The notes under the pieces are model-generated. The model saw nothing but the letters and a program-made list of their open reading frames with translations, ran no database searches and was not told the DNA's origin. Position numbers and translations under genes: made by a program. 64,000 nt of DNA from Casuarina equisetifolia (lineage: Eukaryota > Streptophyta > Magnoliopsida > Fagales > Casuarinaceae). Below are positions 24,399-37,500 of this stretch, one piece after another. The stretch is taken from assembly GCA_028551475.1 (NCBI GenBank), contig CM052360.1, positions 20,184,682 to 20,248,681 on the forward strand, given 5' to 3'. Within the stretch, counting starts at the first letter, position 1. The number at the start of each line of letters is the position of its first letter.

Positions 24399-25780
24399 AC
24401 GGTAGTATCTTTTTTTTTTTTTTAAGTAAAAAGGGATGAGACCCTTGTCATTGATATTAATTGCATAAAAATGAGTAAAACCTCAAAACTTATGTAAAAG
24501 ATTACATAAGGGAGGCTAACAAACCTTGCCCCTCAATACATCATCATAAATTGTATGTAGAAAAATTACTAAACAAAACATTAAAATGCATGAGGAAAAC
24601 CATACAATGTATAATAAAACCAAACAAAAGATCTGAAAAATTAATCTCAAGGAAGCTTGTAATGTTCCAAACCTAATTGATCCTCCCAAGCTATTTTCCT
24701 ATAATTTCTTGATAATGATCCTAATAAGGACAAGACATGTAGCCCTGTTATCAAATGTCCCAAGTTAGCCAAACTATTTGCAAGAAAGTTGGCTTCACAA
24801 AATATATGAGATACCTTAACTTTTGAGGGAAGATAAACTAATCCCTAGCCTATGACATATTCTAATTTCCATGGGATTGAACAAACTCTTGTTATGTACT
24901 GAGCCATGAATTATGTATTAGCTTCAATTTTTGATATATTTAGACCTTGTTGATTGCACAATTTAAGACCTTCTAGTAAAGCCAAGACTTCCACTATTGC
25001 ATTATGTCATTGTCCTAAGTTTACCACATAAGTCATAATAACATTTCCCCTCCAATCTTGCACCACTCCTCCTCCCATACAAGCTTATCTTTACATGATC
25101 TATTTGTATTCAATTTAAGAAAACCTAGAGAAAGGCACAACCAATGTACCATACAACCTTTACAAATGACATAATAGTTACATGAATATTTAATTTCTAT
25201 AGTCATTTGCAATCTTTTAGTGAGGGAAATGTACTACTTTGGAAAGAAGTCATGAAATGACAAATCTCTAGGAGCACTTCCCTTATCATTATTGGTAGGA
25301 AATATTTTGATTAGAAAAAATGACATTGTTCCTTACCCACTAAATTCTCCACAAAATTAAACAACCAACTAGGGCCACCAGCATTCCTCCTTATGTAAAG
25401 GCACTAGCTTCATGACAAAAGTAATTCCATAATCCTATTGCCAACTCTCCTTGACAGAATAGATGATCTAAGGTCTCACAAGTTGATGTAGAACAACAAA
25501 CACATCTTGAAGCAGATGAGAAGCCCCTTCCTTTTACTTTATCATCATTTGGAAATCCTTTATGCATCACCACCACATGAAAAAACCAATCTTTAGTGGT
25601 AGATACTTATTACTCCACGTTTTCTTCTCACCATGCAATATTTTGCTTTCATGTATTGCTGCTGTAGAAAATACTCTATTAGAAGTTAATTCAAATGCCA
25701 TTCGATTTGGATCATTAGTGAGTGTTATGCGGTAAGCTTGTTCCAATTGCTCTTGGGACAAATTGTCTAACGGCAGTATC
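24399..25780 (-). mobile_element. L1-type LINE with zf-RVT domain, minus strand, inserted in array copy 7
   Basis: ACGGTAGTATC at 24399-24409 and ACGGCAGTATC at 25770-25780 form an 11-bp target duplication with one difference. Between them is a 1360-bp insert starting with poly(T). On the minus strand it encodes a reverse-transcriptase zinc-binding region (WWVVMHKGFPNDDKV; CVCCSTSTCETLDHLFCQG), followed by RNase H-like remains (VEVLALLEGLKLC). Stops and frameshifts are present. The sequences on both sides are halves of one array module, so the insertion split it. Confidence 0.85.
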
Positions 25781-26220
25781 ACGCCTCCTTGGAAAGCCAA
25801 CCAAAAAATGTAAACAAGCCAATGGTAGTTGTGCTTGTAACTCTAGATCAGGCATCTTGTGATCAACTTCTGCTTCAATATTGAATATTATTTAGTAGCA
25901 TGTGCACTTGAAGCGAACAATATTGAGTAAGACCAAAACAGCAATACTTTAGCACTCAAATGACAGTTTTGTTGTTTTGGGAAAAGCTGATCCCGGAAGT
26001 CCCCACGGCCCGACAATATAAACTTTTTGTAAGATGAAGACTTCAACAGTTGACGTCCAAAGCGGTGAATGGGCTTCGCAAACGTGGGATGTATAATCGT
26101 AAAGCCCTTTTTTTTTTTTTTTTGCATGCAAGAAAAAGGAAGAAAAAGAGCTTGAGCATGACGCCAGTCAAATTCTTCGGAAAAGATCATCAAACTTGAG
26201 GTTCATTTATTTGATAAAGT
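25781..26220 (+). repeat. Promoter-like module, copy 7 (part right of the LINE)
   Basis: Left part lies at about 24345-24409 and the rest resumes here. It has GTGCTTGTAACTCTAGATC, GAAGTCCCCACGGCCC, TATAAAC near 26018, CAACAGTTGACGTCC, a long T run and GATCATCAAACTTGAGG at the place of the donor. Confidence 0.55.
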
Positions 26221-26560
26221 TGCATTTATTGTTATTTTAATTAATTTTAAGATAACTGAGATTCGTCTTTCTTAATTATGTAAAAATAAAGTTGTTTCTG
26301 ACTGCCACTAGATTCTATTATGGTTTCTGGTCTGAAAGAGTTCCATATAAAAAATAGAGGTAAAGAGAACGGATTGACTCTCCCCTATTTGCTTATGTTT
26401 GTTTCTTCGATGCAAAACGCAAGTAATGTATATTTCTTTATTTTGACACAAAACTCAAGTTTGTTTTACTCGGCTTTTGAAAGCGCATTTGAGGTGTTTG
26501 GTGTTTCTTTGCAGGTGTTTTAGCTCTTTTTATAGTCGTGTCCTCGGATATAATTATTGT
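26221..26560. other. Unassigned AT-rich DNA
   Basis: An open frame of 67 codons (26320-26523) has no recognisable family and no supporting context. I see nothing else. Confidence 0.3.
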
Positions 26561-26579
26561 GCATTAGAAGTTAGAAGAA

Positions 26580-27060
26580 TATTCTAGGAGTCTTCATTGA
26601 GACGCTAAAATATAAAAATGACTTGCTATCAATGAGTGCGGAATGGAACCGTGGTTAGTTGTTTACAGTTCTCTTTATCACATAGAGCGGAAAAAGAACC
26701 TGGAAGCTTGCTCTTTGTTTTTGGTGTCTGGAGTATCAACTGTGTCGCAGAGGGTTCTTGAACATTTCTATAAGGTCCAACTGGTAACGGGATTATATGC
26801 CACAGATTTATACTTAAGCGTTGCCATAGGATCTAATAAAAGGGGACAGTAACGTGGGCTTGGGGTGTGATTCTTTTGAGTAGCCGGTTCACTTTTAAAG
26901 TAAATAATATTGAAAGAGGCAAGAATGGCTAAAAGTTAGCACTCAAAAAACAGTTTTCTGGCTTTTCAGTGAAAGCGGATCTGAACAGTCCCCAGGCCCC
27001 AGTAACCGGTCTAAATAAATCGTAACTTTTTATAAGACTGAGATTTCAGGTGAAAAGGAG
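26580..27060 (+). repeat. Promoter-like module, copy 8 (truncated)
   Basis: Contains ACAGTTCTCTTTATCA, GTCTGGAGTATCAACTG, GAACAGTCCCCAGG and AGACTGAGATTTCAGG, then ends before the TTGACG motif and first-exon part. Confidence 0.45.
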
Positions 27061-28435
27061 TATTAAAAATGAATATTGTTCTATATAAAATAATTTTTGA
27101 TCTTATAAGTTATAAGATTTTTTCTTCTAATATTTTAAAATTTTTAAGATAAACCATTACATTTTAATAATTTTAAAACTCAGTCAAAAATGAACAAACT
27201 AAAATTTGCCTTACAGAGAAAACCCGTTTAAGTCGTAACAAAGGCTTGGCACCTGATATATCTCACTTTTTGATATATGGGTAGGAAGGGGACTCGTGGA
27301 GACTAGATGTGCAAGAGTTTTATGAGTACTTATTTTGCATAGAATTACTGATTTTCTATTTTTTTTCATCCGTAAATAAACCTTTGCAAAACAGCCAACT
27401 TATCACAAGATCCAATGACGCCCTTGGGAGGTTGGAATTGACAATTGACATAAAATGAAAAAGGATAAGAATGAGAATATGCTCTATTAATTTTAATTTT
27501 ATATAAACTCGATAATAGCCTTTTATCAATTTTTTTTAAATCTATTTATTTTGACCAGAAAAACCTGATTATTAATTGAAAATAACCAAACTAGAGAATA
27601 TAGATGTTTGAGAGATCAAGAATAAACGCAATTAAGTCTTTACCATTCTCAACAAATGTCTCAAATCTTTACCTCTAATCAAGAAGCGGAAGGTCTTCTA
27701 AAAAATTAATATATACATACACACACTTACTTATTTGTTAATTTATAGGAATTCGATTTGACCCACTAAATGTGATGTTAGTGAAATCTGCCACATCGGG
27801 ACCTGTCGTGTCAGCGGCTAGCACAATTCTCACAAGGACCTTGTCCGAGCCAACACGTCCGTACTCACACCAGTCAGTCCACAAACAGAATCTCCACACA
27901 GATGTGCCTTCCGTACATCTCGTCCAGTAGGCGACACATCACTGCCGGTGGTAAAACATTCACTAATATATAGACCTTGTATTTCTTTTCAAAAAATTTG
28001 AATGATAATGGAATGACATACAAATTACAAACCCAGTGGTAAAACATTCATTAAACCAATCACTTCCTAATACAGTATAACTACTGCCGATAATAAGGTA
28101 AAAGAAGGCTTTTTATGTATAATCCTTCCAATTTGGCCTTTAATTAGTTTCTTGCCCATTTTCTTCCAAGATATATTTGATTGGTGCAATTGGGTCATGG
28201 TTAGGCCATTATTCTACGGGAAAGTAAGGCCGATTACTGATATGAGGAATGCGGGAGCCAGATTACTGGACCGAAAGGCCCAGACCCAAGGCAGCCTTAC
28301 CCTAGACTCGTCTAATTTGAAGCTACGGACCTTAGAGTTGAGTGGAAGACCCGCCTCTCCTAGCAAGTTTGGGTAACTTTGTATAGTATGAAGACCAACA
28401 GGAACACGACGACGTGAGTGGGTTCCATTTGTCAT
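27061..28435. other. Unassigned DNA
   Basis: The first half is very AT-rich. 27780-27950 is GC-richer (for example CGTGTCAGCGGCTAGCAC), and so is 28220-28370. Neither has a recognised frame. The minus-strand open frame at 28214-28540 has no family resemblance that I can see. Confidence 0.3.
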
Positions 28436-28436
28436 G

Positions 28437-28664
28437 CTCTTCTTGTTAGGATTGGTGAGAGAATTCATGAGATACCTATTTGAGGAAAGGGAATGTATGA
28501 GAAAATATAATGAGAAAAGACTACAGGGGACGTAGGACATTATGATGTTCCGAACCTCTTAAATCTGTTGTGTTTGGGTGTGTGCATTCTTATATTTGTG
28601 TATTCGATCTCATTGTGGTTCATGCAACCTTGTTGAATTCTCCCAACAAGTGATATCAAAGCCA
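28437..28664 (+). mobile_element. LTR end plus primer-binding-site relic, probably Ty1/copia
   Basis: An LTR-like end (GAATTCTCCCAACA) is followed after two bases by TGATATCAAAGCC (28651-28663), close to the initiator-Met tRNA primer site used by many plant retrotransposons. No coding parts follow in recognisable form, so it is a broken fossil. The left boundary is a guess. Confidence 0.4.
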
Positions 28665-28795
28665 TGTTTGGATCCCAACAAGTAGTATGGGAGACAAGTT
28701 TGGTTTCTAACACTTCTTAACAAGTGTTTTCTGTATATTCTGGCCATTGGAACTTATGCTGTCATAAGTCAATTTTTGGATTTGAGTTAGGCTTA

Positions 28796-28823
28796 TATCT
28801 TATCTTATCTTATCTTATCTTAT
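28796..28823. repeat. (TATCT)n microsatellite
   Basis: About five and a half units of TATCT in a row. Confidence 0.9.
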
Positions 28824-29204
28824 CATATCATTTTAAGAAGGTATATATTTTAGCTCAACCTTCATTAACAAAATATATTCAAGTACTGTCCCATTTATCC
28901 CCCCCAAAAAAAAAGAAGTGGGACAACTTTAGAATCGTAGTTGCTACAACTTTGTCAAAACTAGAGATCCAGCACCCACCAACATTCCAGGAACTTTAAG
29001 GATTACAATTCCTATGCTTCAGAAAACTTATTATTGGCATGCAAGTTAGGCTTATTATCAACCCAATTATAGACCTCTATCATAGGATTTTTTACCATAT
29101 GATCCCTTTTGTTTTCTAACGACTTTCAAAATGAAATTAAAATATTATTATGAAAAATTTCTATTCAAGTTTTTCTTACCTCCATCCCCCCCCCCCTTCC
29201 CTCT

Positions 29205-30110
29205 CTTTTGTGGTAGAAACGTAAATTTGCATTAATAGAATTTAATATAGAAAAATAATGAAGTATATTCCAACATTATAAAAATTATGAAATCTATGAC
29301 AATTTAAAAGTTAGAAGCCTTCATATCTCATCCAAAATGACAATTTTTTTGAGAGAATTTTATATTTCGAAACAAAAAAAATTTTCCTCATACAATTTTT
29401 CTTACCTTTACCAATAAAATTAGGATGTTAGTTAATTTTCTTTAAAATCATCTTCTATTATACTCAACCCTTATATAGTAAATGTAAGTTCAAAAAAGAT
29501 ATCTAAAGAAGTTTACAAGCTGAATACTTTCTTTTCATTGTTTTAATCATTTATTATAGTTTTTTATTTCATTTATCAGTGTGATGTCAAATTTCATTAT
29601 GAGTAAAAATAGTTTTTCAAATATCTTTATCCATATATATTCAACAAAGTGATAACTCATATTTTTTATATAAGACCAATAGAAATCATAATAGATGTTT
29701 ATTCTATTATAGAAAATTTATCTTAACAAATTAGTCATTTAATGAAATTATGTTAGTTGATACTATTAGTTCAAATTAAATTATACTGGTCCACCTCTTC
29801 ACCAAATGGTCTAAGATTCTTGTAAATTGCTTTGTAAGAATACGTAAACCTTAAGAGAACTAAGGTAAGAGTAGGTCATAGTTTGAAAAGGCCTTTGTAA
29901 CACCATGTCATAGAATCTTTGATATTAAGTTGCATTATTGGAGTTCTTCTGCATTTTGTACTATAAATTTATTTACTCCATAATGAAGAGTCTAGAAGAA
30001 TAATGATTTTTCAAAACATGCATTCTAAAAGAACTTTATTCCAAGATTTGAGCTTTAATAACCTTAATCTCCCTTCCTTCTATGATAAGTAAATAGTTTT
30101 CTTACCTCTG
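29205..30110 (-). mobile_element. 5'-truncated L1-type LINE, minus strand, old
   Basis: Collinear with the LINE at 5230-6246: TTTGCATTAATAG, GAAGCCTTCATATCTCATCC, TTGGAGTTCTTCTGCATTTTG and TAAAAGAACTTTATTCCAAG occur in the same order. No frame is left. The divergence is greater than in the 22511 copy, so it is probably older. Confidence 0.65.
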
Positions 30111-31950
30111 TCATTTTGAACCTATAGTAACTTTTGTTATATTGGGATATATCCATTTACTTCTATATTCTAATTTTTATTATTACAATTAGCCTTCAAC
30201 CCTTTCAAAAAGTAACTTATTATTTTAGTTTAATGATCCTATATGAATCTTTTGTAATAACTCTCATAAAATCCTAAATATCAATTTTTCTTAGGGTTTT
30301 CATACATGATTTTATGATTGGTAAATAAGAAAAAAACAGTTGAAACTCCGGTCAACAGCAAAATTGTAGAGTTAATGAGTCAATATCCTTAGTTCAAAGT
30401 CCCTCGCCCCTATTACCTAATAAAACAAAAGGTAGAAAACGACATACTAAGTTTTAGATTTGAAGGGTTAATAAAGAGTATAAATACTTAAATAATATGT
30501 CTCAAAAATTGCAAGCTACAACATTTACAGGAATGAACTCCTTTTGTTTTTTAAATAACTTTATTTTGGGAGAAAATGGAGTTTGATTCTCTTTTTCAGA
30601 CAAGCCAATGGCGAGCCACTTAAGGGTTTTCTTAGTCAGCTAAGATCACTCATTTATGATCAGCTAAGTTCTCCAACTTCTTGGGCTTGACCTCCAAAAC
30701 TCACAACTCTCCAAAATCATGCGAGCTTGAGCCAGAAGGTTCACATAAGACCTATGAAAGTTGCAGCACTAAAATATAAGTGCAATGACTTTTGGAAGAA
30801 TTTCGTGGGTGATTCTGGAAGATGTTTTAAGCAAAAAACAGCCTAGAGGTATTAGCATATGAAGAGGTATTAGGATAGACCTTTCAATGGTGTCACCTGA
30901 CTATAGGGCAATTAGCATAGTCCACTAACCGGACTTTACTTGCATACATATATCCTGCCCCAAACAGAAGTAAATGAAGTCTAGTAAATGCCCTTTCCAA
31001 AGACTTCAAGGCTTGCAACTTTGTCTTCAGAAAAATGGTCCAAACAATCCACATATCTGAAAGGTCAGTTCATTTCGTTATAAGTAAAAATTCACTTGGT
31101 TGTGTGATATACAGATGACTAGTTTAATAAAGAAATAGAAACCAAATATCATGACATTAAAAGAAACTATCACTCTTGTTATATGTTGAAGGCTCAAGTT
31201 CACATTTCTTTTTCCAAAAGACCTAATTAAAAAGAAGGATGTTGTGGACATATGAGATACTTCACAAGTGTCAATCTTTCTAGTGTACAATTACGATCCA
31301 ATAGTTATATACATAGAGAAGCAAATACAGTGGAAGCCGTAGTTTGGATAAGACAACGGATAAAAATGTTGTTAAGTGGGATTTTGTGGTGCATTATGAT
31401 TATTCAAAAAGACTGAATGCTATTGTGTCTACGATTTGGTTTTGAAACGTCAAGACAAAACCAATTGACAGTCGAGGCCAATCGTCTACGTTGGTTTGGC
31501 CGGATCGCATGCATGACTCATGGTCCGGGAGTGATTTCGGACACTACGCCCATTGGTCATTGGAAAATGGTCAAAAACCCAGCCAAGGTAGCAATATGGC
31601 AATCAGAGCCTGCTACAACTAAATGCAACAATGCTTTTGTTGACATTTTATCTTATTTTTCAAATGATTGCATCGCACTATATCAATTACCGAAGAAATT
31701 GGTACCCTTTTGTTGCATTTGATTATGTACTTACATTTTACGGCTATCAAGGTCCCCTTTCAACTGATATATATTCTGTTGCTGTTGGAAGTCCTCTAAA
31801 CATTAGAGCTATTACGACTGAGTTTTTTTTTTTTTTCCCTTTTTTTCTTCTTCTTAGCTAAGTAGAAGGGTATAGAGGTGAAGAGGCATTAAACGTGACA
31901 CTTCGTTGGTCCTAAATAATATTTGTTCCAATTGAGTTAGATGCTTATTG
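30111..31950. other. Unassigned DNA
   Basis: No gene supported. The open frames at 31417-31722 and 31078-31290 have no clear homologue. A T run lies near 31821-31842. Confidence 0.3.
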
Positions 31951-31952
31951 AC

Positions 31953-32224
31953 AAAGAAGGAATTTTCAAAAAAAAAAACAATTGATATCTCTATTTTTTT
32001 AGTAAAAGTAAAAAAATTAATACAAGAGAATACTTCTTTGTTTGGAAATATAAAATTCTTTGAAAAAAAATATTGTTTTGAATAAGATTTGGAAGCTTTT
32101 AACTTTCATCTTTTCATAGATATAGTGATTTTTGTAATATTGAAGTATTACTTTTATGCTTCTGTATTTTAATATTTACTAATATAATTTACTTTTCCAT
32201 CAAAAAAAGAAAGAAGGAATTTCA
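31953..32224 (+). mobile_element. Short LINE tail with target duplication
   Basis: AAAGAAGGAATTTTCA at 31953 and AAAGAAGGAATTTCA at 32210 flank about 240 bp. The right part is a plus-strand LINE 3' end (AATAAGATTTGGAAGC, then ACTAATATAATTTAC, then A-rich). The left part (TTTTTTTAGTAAAAG) resembles the same tail in reverse. Confidence 0.6.
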
Positions 32225-32828
32225 AGTAAAAAGTATTTTCTTTGTTATGAGAGAGTGAGGACTTGGCTGTCTTGGATTTTAGGGTTTAGAATGTTTGTTA
32301 TTGTCTCTTTTACTTTTTGTTTAAACAATTTGGGCCTAACAGTTCCACCAATGCACGTTCATTTCTTAGCCAAGTTCAGTAACTCATCTTTTTATATAAT
32401 AATTGACTACATTTTTCATTCTCTTTACTGCATACGAGGATTTCCCACAACCTGTGTAGGCTTTCTACACTGATGTTCTTTTAGTCAATTCATTGTTTCA
32501 TAGGACAATTTCCTCTCTGCACCAGTTTTCGTCATTTCATTGCATGGTTAGTGTAACTGGTCATTATAGGAAGCTACAGAACTTGTAGGCCTTCGAAGAC
32601 CAAGGAGGATGAAAAAGTTTGGGAAGTCTTGAGATTTGTGGTCTCGTCCAGGGAGCGCCAACAACACAAATCCTTTGAAAGCGATCTTTGCATCTCCATC
32701 GGTGGAGTACACGAATGAAAAAGGCTTTAAAATTACCAGTGTCAGACACTTGGCAAAGCTAAAATATAAGGCTGAAATACAAGAATCCTCCGATGTTATG
32801 GTGTTCAAACATTCCTGCCAAAATTAAG
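32225..32828. other. Unassigned DNA left of the chromovirus
   Basis: Open frames at 32636-32827 (plus) and 32548-32808 (minus) overlap one another. Neither resembles a known protein. I see no other structure. Confidence 0.3.
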
Positions 32829-33297
32829 TGTCGCAGGCAAGAAAGTTAGGATCTTTTGTTGTTTATAATTTGTGTAAGGTGTGAACTATGGGCTCAAGTG
32901 GGCTATTTGTTGATGGATCGAACAGCCTTGTGTGGAGGCTTTTTGTTTTAGTAATGGAAATATTGTAATTAAGCTAAAAACCTTGTAAAAGAGGGGGGGG
33001 GGGGGGGGCGACGCCCAAAGAACCCTAGCTGGTTGTTTATGAAAAATTGGCCTTCTAGCCGTCGATGTTGTGTCCCTTGTCGATGCAGAGGTGTTGTCTC
33101 CCTTGGATGTAGGTGTGCCGTGTCCACTTGATGCGGTAAGTTGTTTAAACTCTATCTTAGATTCATTTTGTGATTGCGCTGTTGTGTGCTGTGTTGTTGT
33201 GTAGTGAAGATTGGTAGAAAGAAAAGGAATTCTAACCTAGATCGTCCCTTACAGTTTAAGAATCGGGTTTATGAGGAGTTAGAATTGGATTGCGACA
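32829..33297 (+). repeat. 5' LTR of the chromovirus
   Basis: TGTCGCAGG to TGCGACA, about 469 bp. It includes a 16-base G run at 32993-33008 and a CTTGTAAAAGAG stretch before it. Confidence 0.93.
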
Positions 33298-33300
33298 AAT

Positions 33301-33314
33301 TGGTATCTAAAGCC
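33301..33314 (+). other. Primer binding site of the chromovirus
   Basis: TGGTATCTAAAGCC, three bases after the 5' LTR, resembles the initiator-Met tRNA 3' end complement. Confidence 0.8.
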
Positions 33315-33329
33315 AAGTTTGAACCAACT

Positions 33330-34400
33330 ATGACAGATCAGATGTGGGTGAGAATCCAAGCCGACATGGATCGTTGTCAGGCTAAAATGGAGTGACAATA
33401 GGAGGAAAGTGAAAGGAAAAGGGAAGAGGATAACCGGCGACTGTAGGATCAGTTCACTCGGCATCAAGAGGTTACGTCAAAAGAATTAAAAGAGGTTTTG
33501 CAAGCTTTCCAGCGTTTGCACGAGATGTATAATGACAAAAAAAAAAGGGAGCTTTGATCCAAAATGAATAGGTCTACTTTGGGATCTAAAGATAAAAAAA
33601 TTAAGAAAGAAGAAGAAGAGGAGGAGTTTGATGAAGAGGAGTCTCATGACCTTGATGATAGGAGACAAGATAGGAATGGCAAAAATAACAGAAGGGCTGA
33701 CTGAGATAACAATGAGTAGGAAAGACAACCAACTAATCCTAGATTTGAATTCCCTCATTTTGCTGGAGGAAGCAATCCAACAAGTTAGATTTGTAAGGCA
33801 GAAGAGGTTTTTAGATTTAATAACACAAGGGAGAGGGATAAAGCGTCAATTGCATCTTGGCACTTGGATAATGAAGCTCACTTATGTGTGGGATGGATAC
33901 AAAGGAAAGCTGGAGGAAGGCAACTCACATGGTCTAATCTTAAGGATGCCTTAATCAAACATTATAGGCCATCAATGTATCAAGACCATCTCATGGATCT
34001 GATTAAATTGTAGCAAACAGGCTCTATGGAGGAGTATGAGTTTAATTATGTGTAACTCCTTATGAAAGTTGATTATGTGATAGATGAACATGAACTTACT
34101 TACTTCCTTGTAGGGTTAAAGGAGGGCCTTAGAAAGGAAGTTTAGTCTAGAAAACCTCAGGATCTAGCTGATGCTATTGGGTTGGCATACTTGTGGGAGG
34201 ATAAGAATGTTCCGCCCAAGAAAGAAAGGTTCTTTACTCTAAAAGCTCAAACCCAGCCTAATAACAATTGGAAAAAAGGGTCAAGATCTTCAAAAAACCC
34301 TAAGTCATTAATGCCTAAGGAGATACAAGAAAGGTGAGAAAAAGGACTTTGTTTTAATTGTGATGAGAAATTTACACCAGGCCATAATTGTAAGGGTAAG
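33330..34400 (+). other. Fossil gag region of the chromovirus
   Basis: Lys/Glu-rich gag-like segment ending in a zinc knuckle of CCHC type (FNCDEKFTPGHNCKG, about 34346-34400). Treated as a fossil; broken. Confidence 0.75.
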
Positions 34401-34599
34401 TTGTTTGTAATGGCAATACAAGAGGAAGACGAGAATGAGGATAAGGATGAGGACGATGGGGCAAATGTAGTGCCCGAGGTAGTAGAGGAAGAACAAGAAA
34501 TGGTTGATTTAACCCTAAAAATTTCCTATAAAGTCATGTTGGGTGAATTAACTCTAGAGTCAATGAAAGGTGACACAAACCCAGGAACTATGAGGGTGA

Positions 34600-37500
34600 T
34601 GGGTAATTTTGGGATAGGTGCTAATAAAGCTTGCATCCTAATGGACACGGGAAGTACTCATAATTTCCTAAGTACAAGGTTAGCTCGAAAATGAGGGTTA
34701 AAGGTGGATGATGGAAAAAATGTTGAGGTGATAGTAGTAAGCGGTGAGAAGTTGAAAAGTGAAGGGCTCTGTAAAGGGATTGAGGTGGTAGTGCAGAAAG
34801 CTAGGATGAAATTAGATTTTTGGTTACTCCACATACCTAGTTCTGAAGCAATGTTGGGATCTCAGTGGTTGCGCACTTTAAGGGACATTGTTTGGAATAT
34901 GGAGGAATTAAGGATGACTTTTCATGTAGGGTCGAAAATGGTAACCATTTGGGGGATTAAACTAGGAAAAAACCATATTGTTGATGAGGAACTTATATGT
35001 AAAGAGATAAAGCATATGGGAGTGGGATTCTTGCTGCAGATACAAGAAGTTTGTGAACCAAAGCTAGTGACTATAGATGGTAAGGCACAACCTAGTGAAA
35101 CGGTGGAAAAGGGGAGGTTGGATAAGAAATTGTAGAAGATCTTACAAATGTATGAGGAATTGTTTGATGAACCTCAAGGATTACCACCATTAAGAAAATT
35201 CAATCATCGCATAACCCTCAAGGAGGGAAGTGAGCCAATTGCATCTAGACCATACCATTACCGCCACTACCAAAAAAATGAGCTAGAAAAAATGGTTGCA
35301 CAGTTGTTAGACTCGGGAGCCATTAGACTGAGCACTAGCTTGTATTCATCACCGGTACTTTTGGTTAGAAAACAAGACAAGTCTTGGAGACTTTGTGTGA
35401 ATTATAGAGCCTTAAATAAACAAACAATTAAGGATAGGTTCCCAATTCCCACAGTAGAAGAGCTTATGGATGAGTTACATGGAGCACAATTTTTCACAAA
35501 ATTGGATCTTCGATCAGGTTATCATCAAATTAGGATGCATTCAGAGGACATATATAAAACAACATTTCAAACACACCAAGGGAACTATGAGTATTTGGTG
35601 ATGCCTTTTGGATTATGTAATGCTCCTTCCACCTTTCAAGCTTTAATGAATGCAGTCTTTCGAGAATTCTTAAGGAAGTTCGTATTGGTATTTTTTTATG
35701 ATATCCTCATTTATAGTAAGAGTTGGAGTGAACATGTGGAACATGTAAAAAGAGTGTTTAGGGTGTTGAAAGACCATGTGCTATTTGTTAAGAAAAGCAA
35801 ATGTTCCTTTGGACAGCCATCTGTTAAGTATTTCGGATATATTATCAATGCAGTTAGGGTGTCAATGGATGATGAGAAGGTTCGGGATATGTTAGAGTGG
35901 GTTAAACCTACACAAGTTACGGGGCTGCGGGGATTTTTAGGCTTGACAAGATATTACAGGCGTTTCATCGTGAATTATGGAATAATTGCAGCTCCTTTCA
36001 TAGCCCTACTTAAGAAAAATAGTTTTCAATGGAACCTTACAGCAAAAAAGGCCTTTGAGGAGTTAAAAAGAGCTATGGTTTCTGCGCCAGTACTAGCCTT
36101 ACCAAACTTTGATAAGGGGTTTGAGTTGGAATGTGATGCATCAGGAATGGGAATTGGAGCGGTGCAATCTCAAGAAGGACATCCCATAGCCTTTTTCAGT
36201 CGAGCCTTATCAGGAAAGAATGCACTATTGTCAACTTATGGGAAAGAATTAATGGTTGTTGTTATGGCAGTGAACAAGTGGCGGAACTATCTATTAGGGT
36301 GAAGGTTTATTGTGAAAATAGATCAGAAAAGCTTGAAGTACTTGTGGGAGCAGAAAATTTCAACACCAGCTCAACAAAAATGGTTAATGAAGTTGATGGG
36401 GTTTGATTTCATCATTGAGTATAAGACTAGACATGAAAACACAGTGGTAGATGCCTTATCTCGGAAGGAAGACTTTCATGATGAAGGAGAAACATTAGGG
36501 CTTTACAAGCCATTTCTACCTCTCTTCCTTTATGGATAGAACCCATCCAAGAGGAAGTAAAAGAACAACCAGAGATGTAGAAATTAGTTCAACAAATCCA
36601 AGCTGGAACGCTTAAGGGACCATGGCAGTACAAAAATGGGATTTTGTTCTACAAAGGTATAATGTATTTGAGTCCTAACTTGGCACTATCAAGACCGCTA
36701 GTGGAAGAAATTCATGCAACAACACATGAAGGGGTACACAAAACCCTTCAAAGGGTCAAGGCCTCTTTCTTTTAGCGTAAGATGAAAAGATTAGTACAAG
36801 AAGTAGTGCAAGAATGTATGGTATGTTAGAAGAACAAGAGTCTGAACACACTTCCTACTGGTCTCATGCAGCCATTACCGGTTCCACAAGAGATTTGGAC
36901 TGAGTTATCAATGGATTTTATTGAGGGTTTGCCTAGTTCCAAGGGAAAGACTTGTATTTTGGTAGTGGTTGATAGGTTATCCAAAATGGCTCATTTCATA
37001 CCTCTTAACCATCCTTACACTGCAGTCACAGTAGCAGAAGCATTTTTCCAGAACATCTATAGATTATATGGTCTCCAAAAAGAATAGTGTTTGATCGGGA
37101 TAAAGTTTTTACTAGCCTATTTTGGCAGGAATTGTTTAGCCTACAAGGGAAAAGATTGAACTATTCCATAGCTTACCATCCACAGTTAGTTGGGCGAACT
37201 GAGGCAGTGAACTGAGTGTTGGAGATGTATTTGCGGTGCTTCACTGGTGATCAACCTAAGTATTGGGCGAAATGGTTGCCATGGGCTGAACTATGTTATA
37301 ATACCAGCATCCACGAATCCTCTGGCAAAAGCCCTTATGAGGTAGTCTACAGACGTCCACCTCCTTTTCTTTTAGATTATGTTCCAGGGGCAACTTCTGT
37401 GGAAGCAGCAAATAAGGAGTTAATGACAAGGGATCGCGTAATGAGAATTCTAAGGGAGAAGCTCATTGACTCCCAAAATAGGATCAAGAGAGTTTATGAC

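Noticed and set aside
31417-31722. Frame with RLRWFGR, recalling the RLRWFGHV stretch of RTE-type reverse transcriptases
   Set aside because: Only one short motif matches; nothing before or after resembles a reverse transcriptase.
33486-33758. Hydrophobic minus-strand frame opposite the chromovirus gag
   Set aside because: Antisense shadow of a Lys/Glu-rich gag segment.
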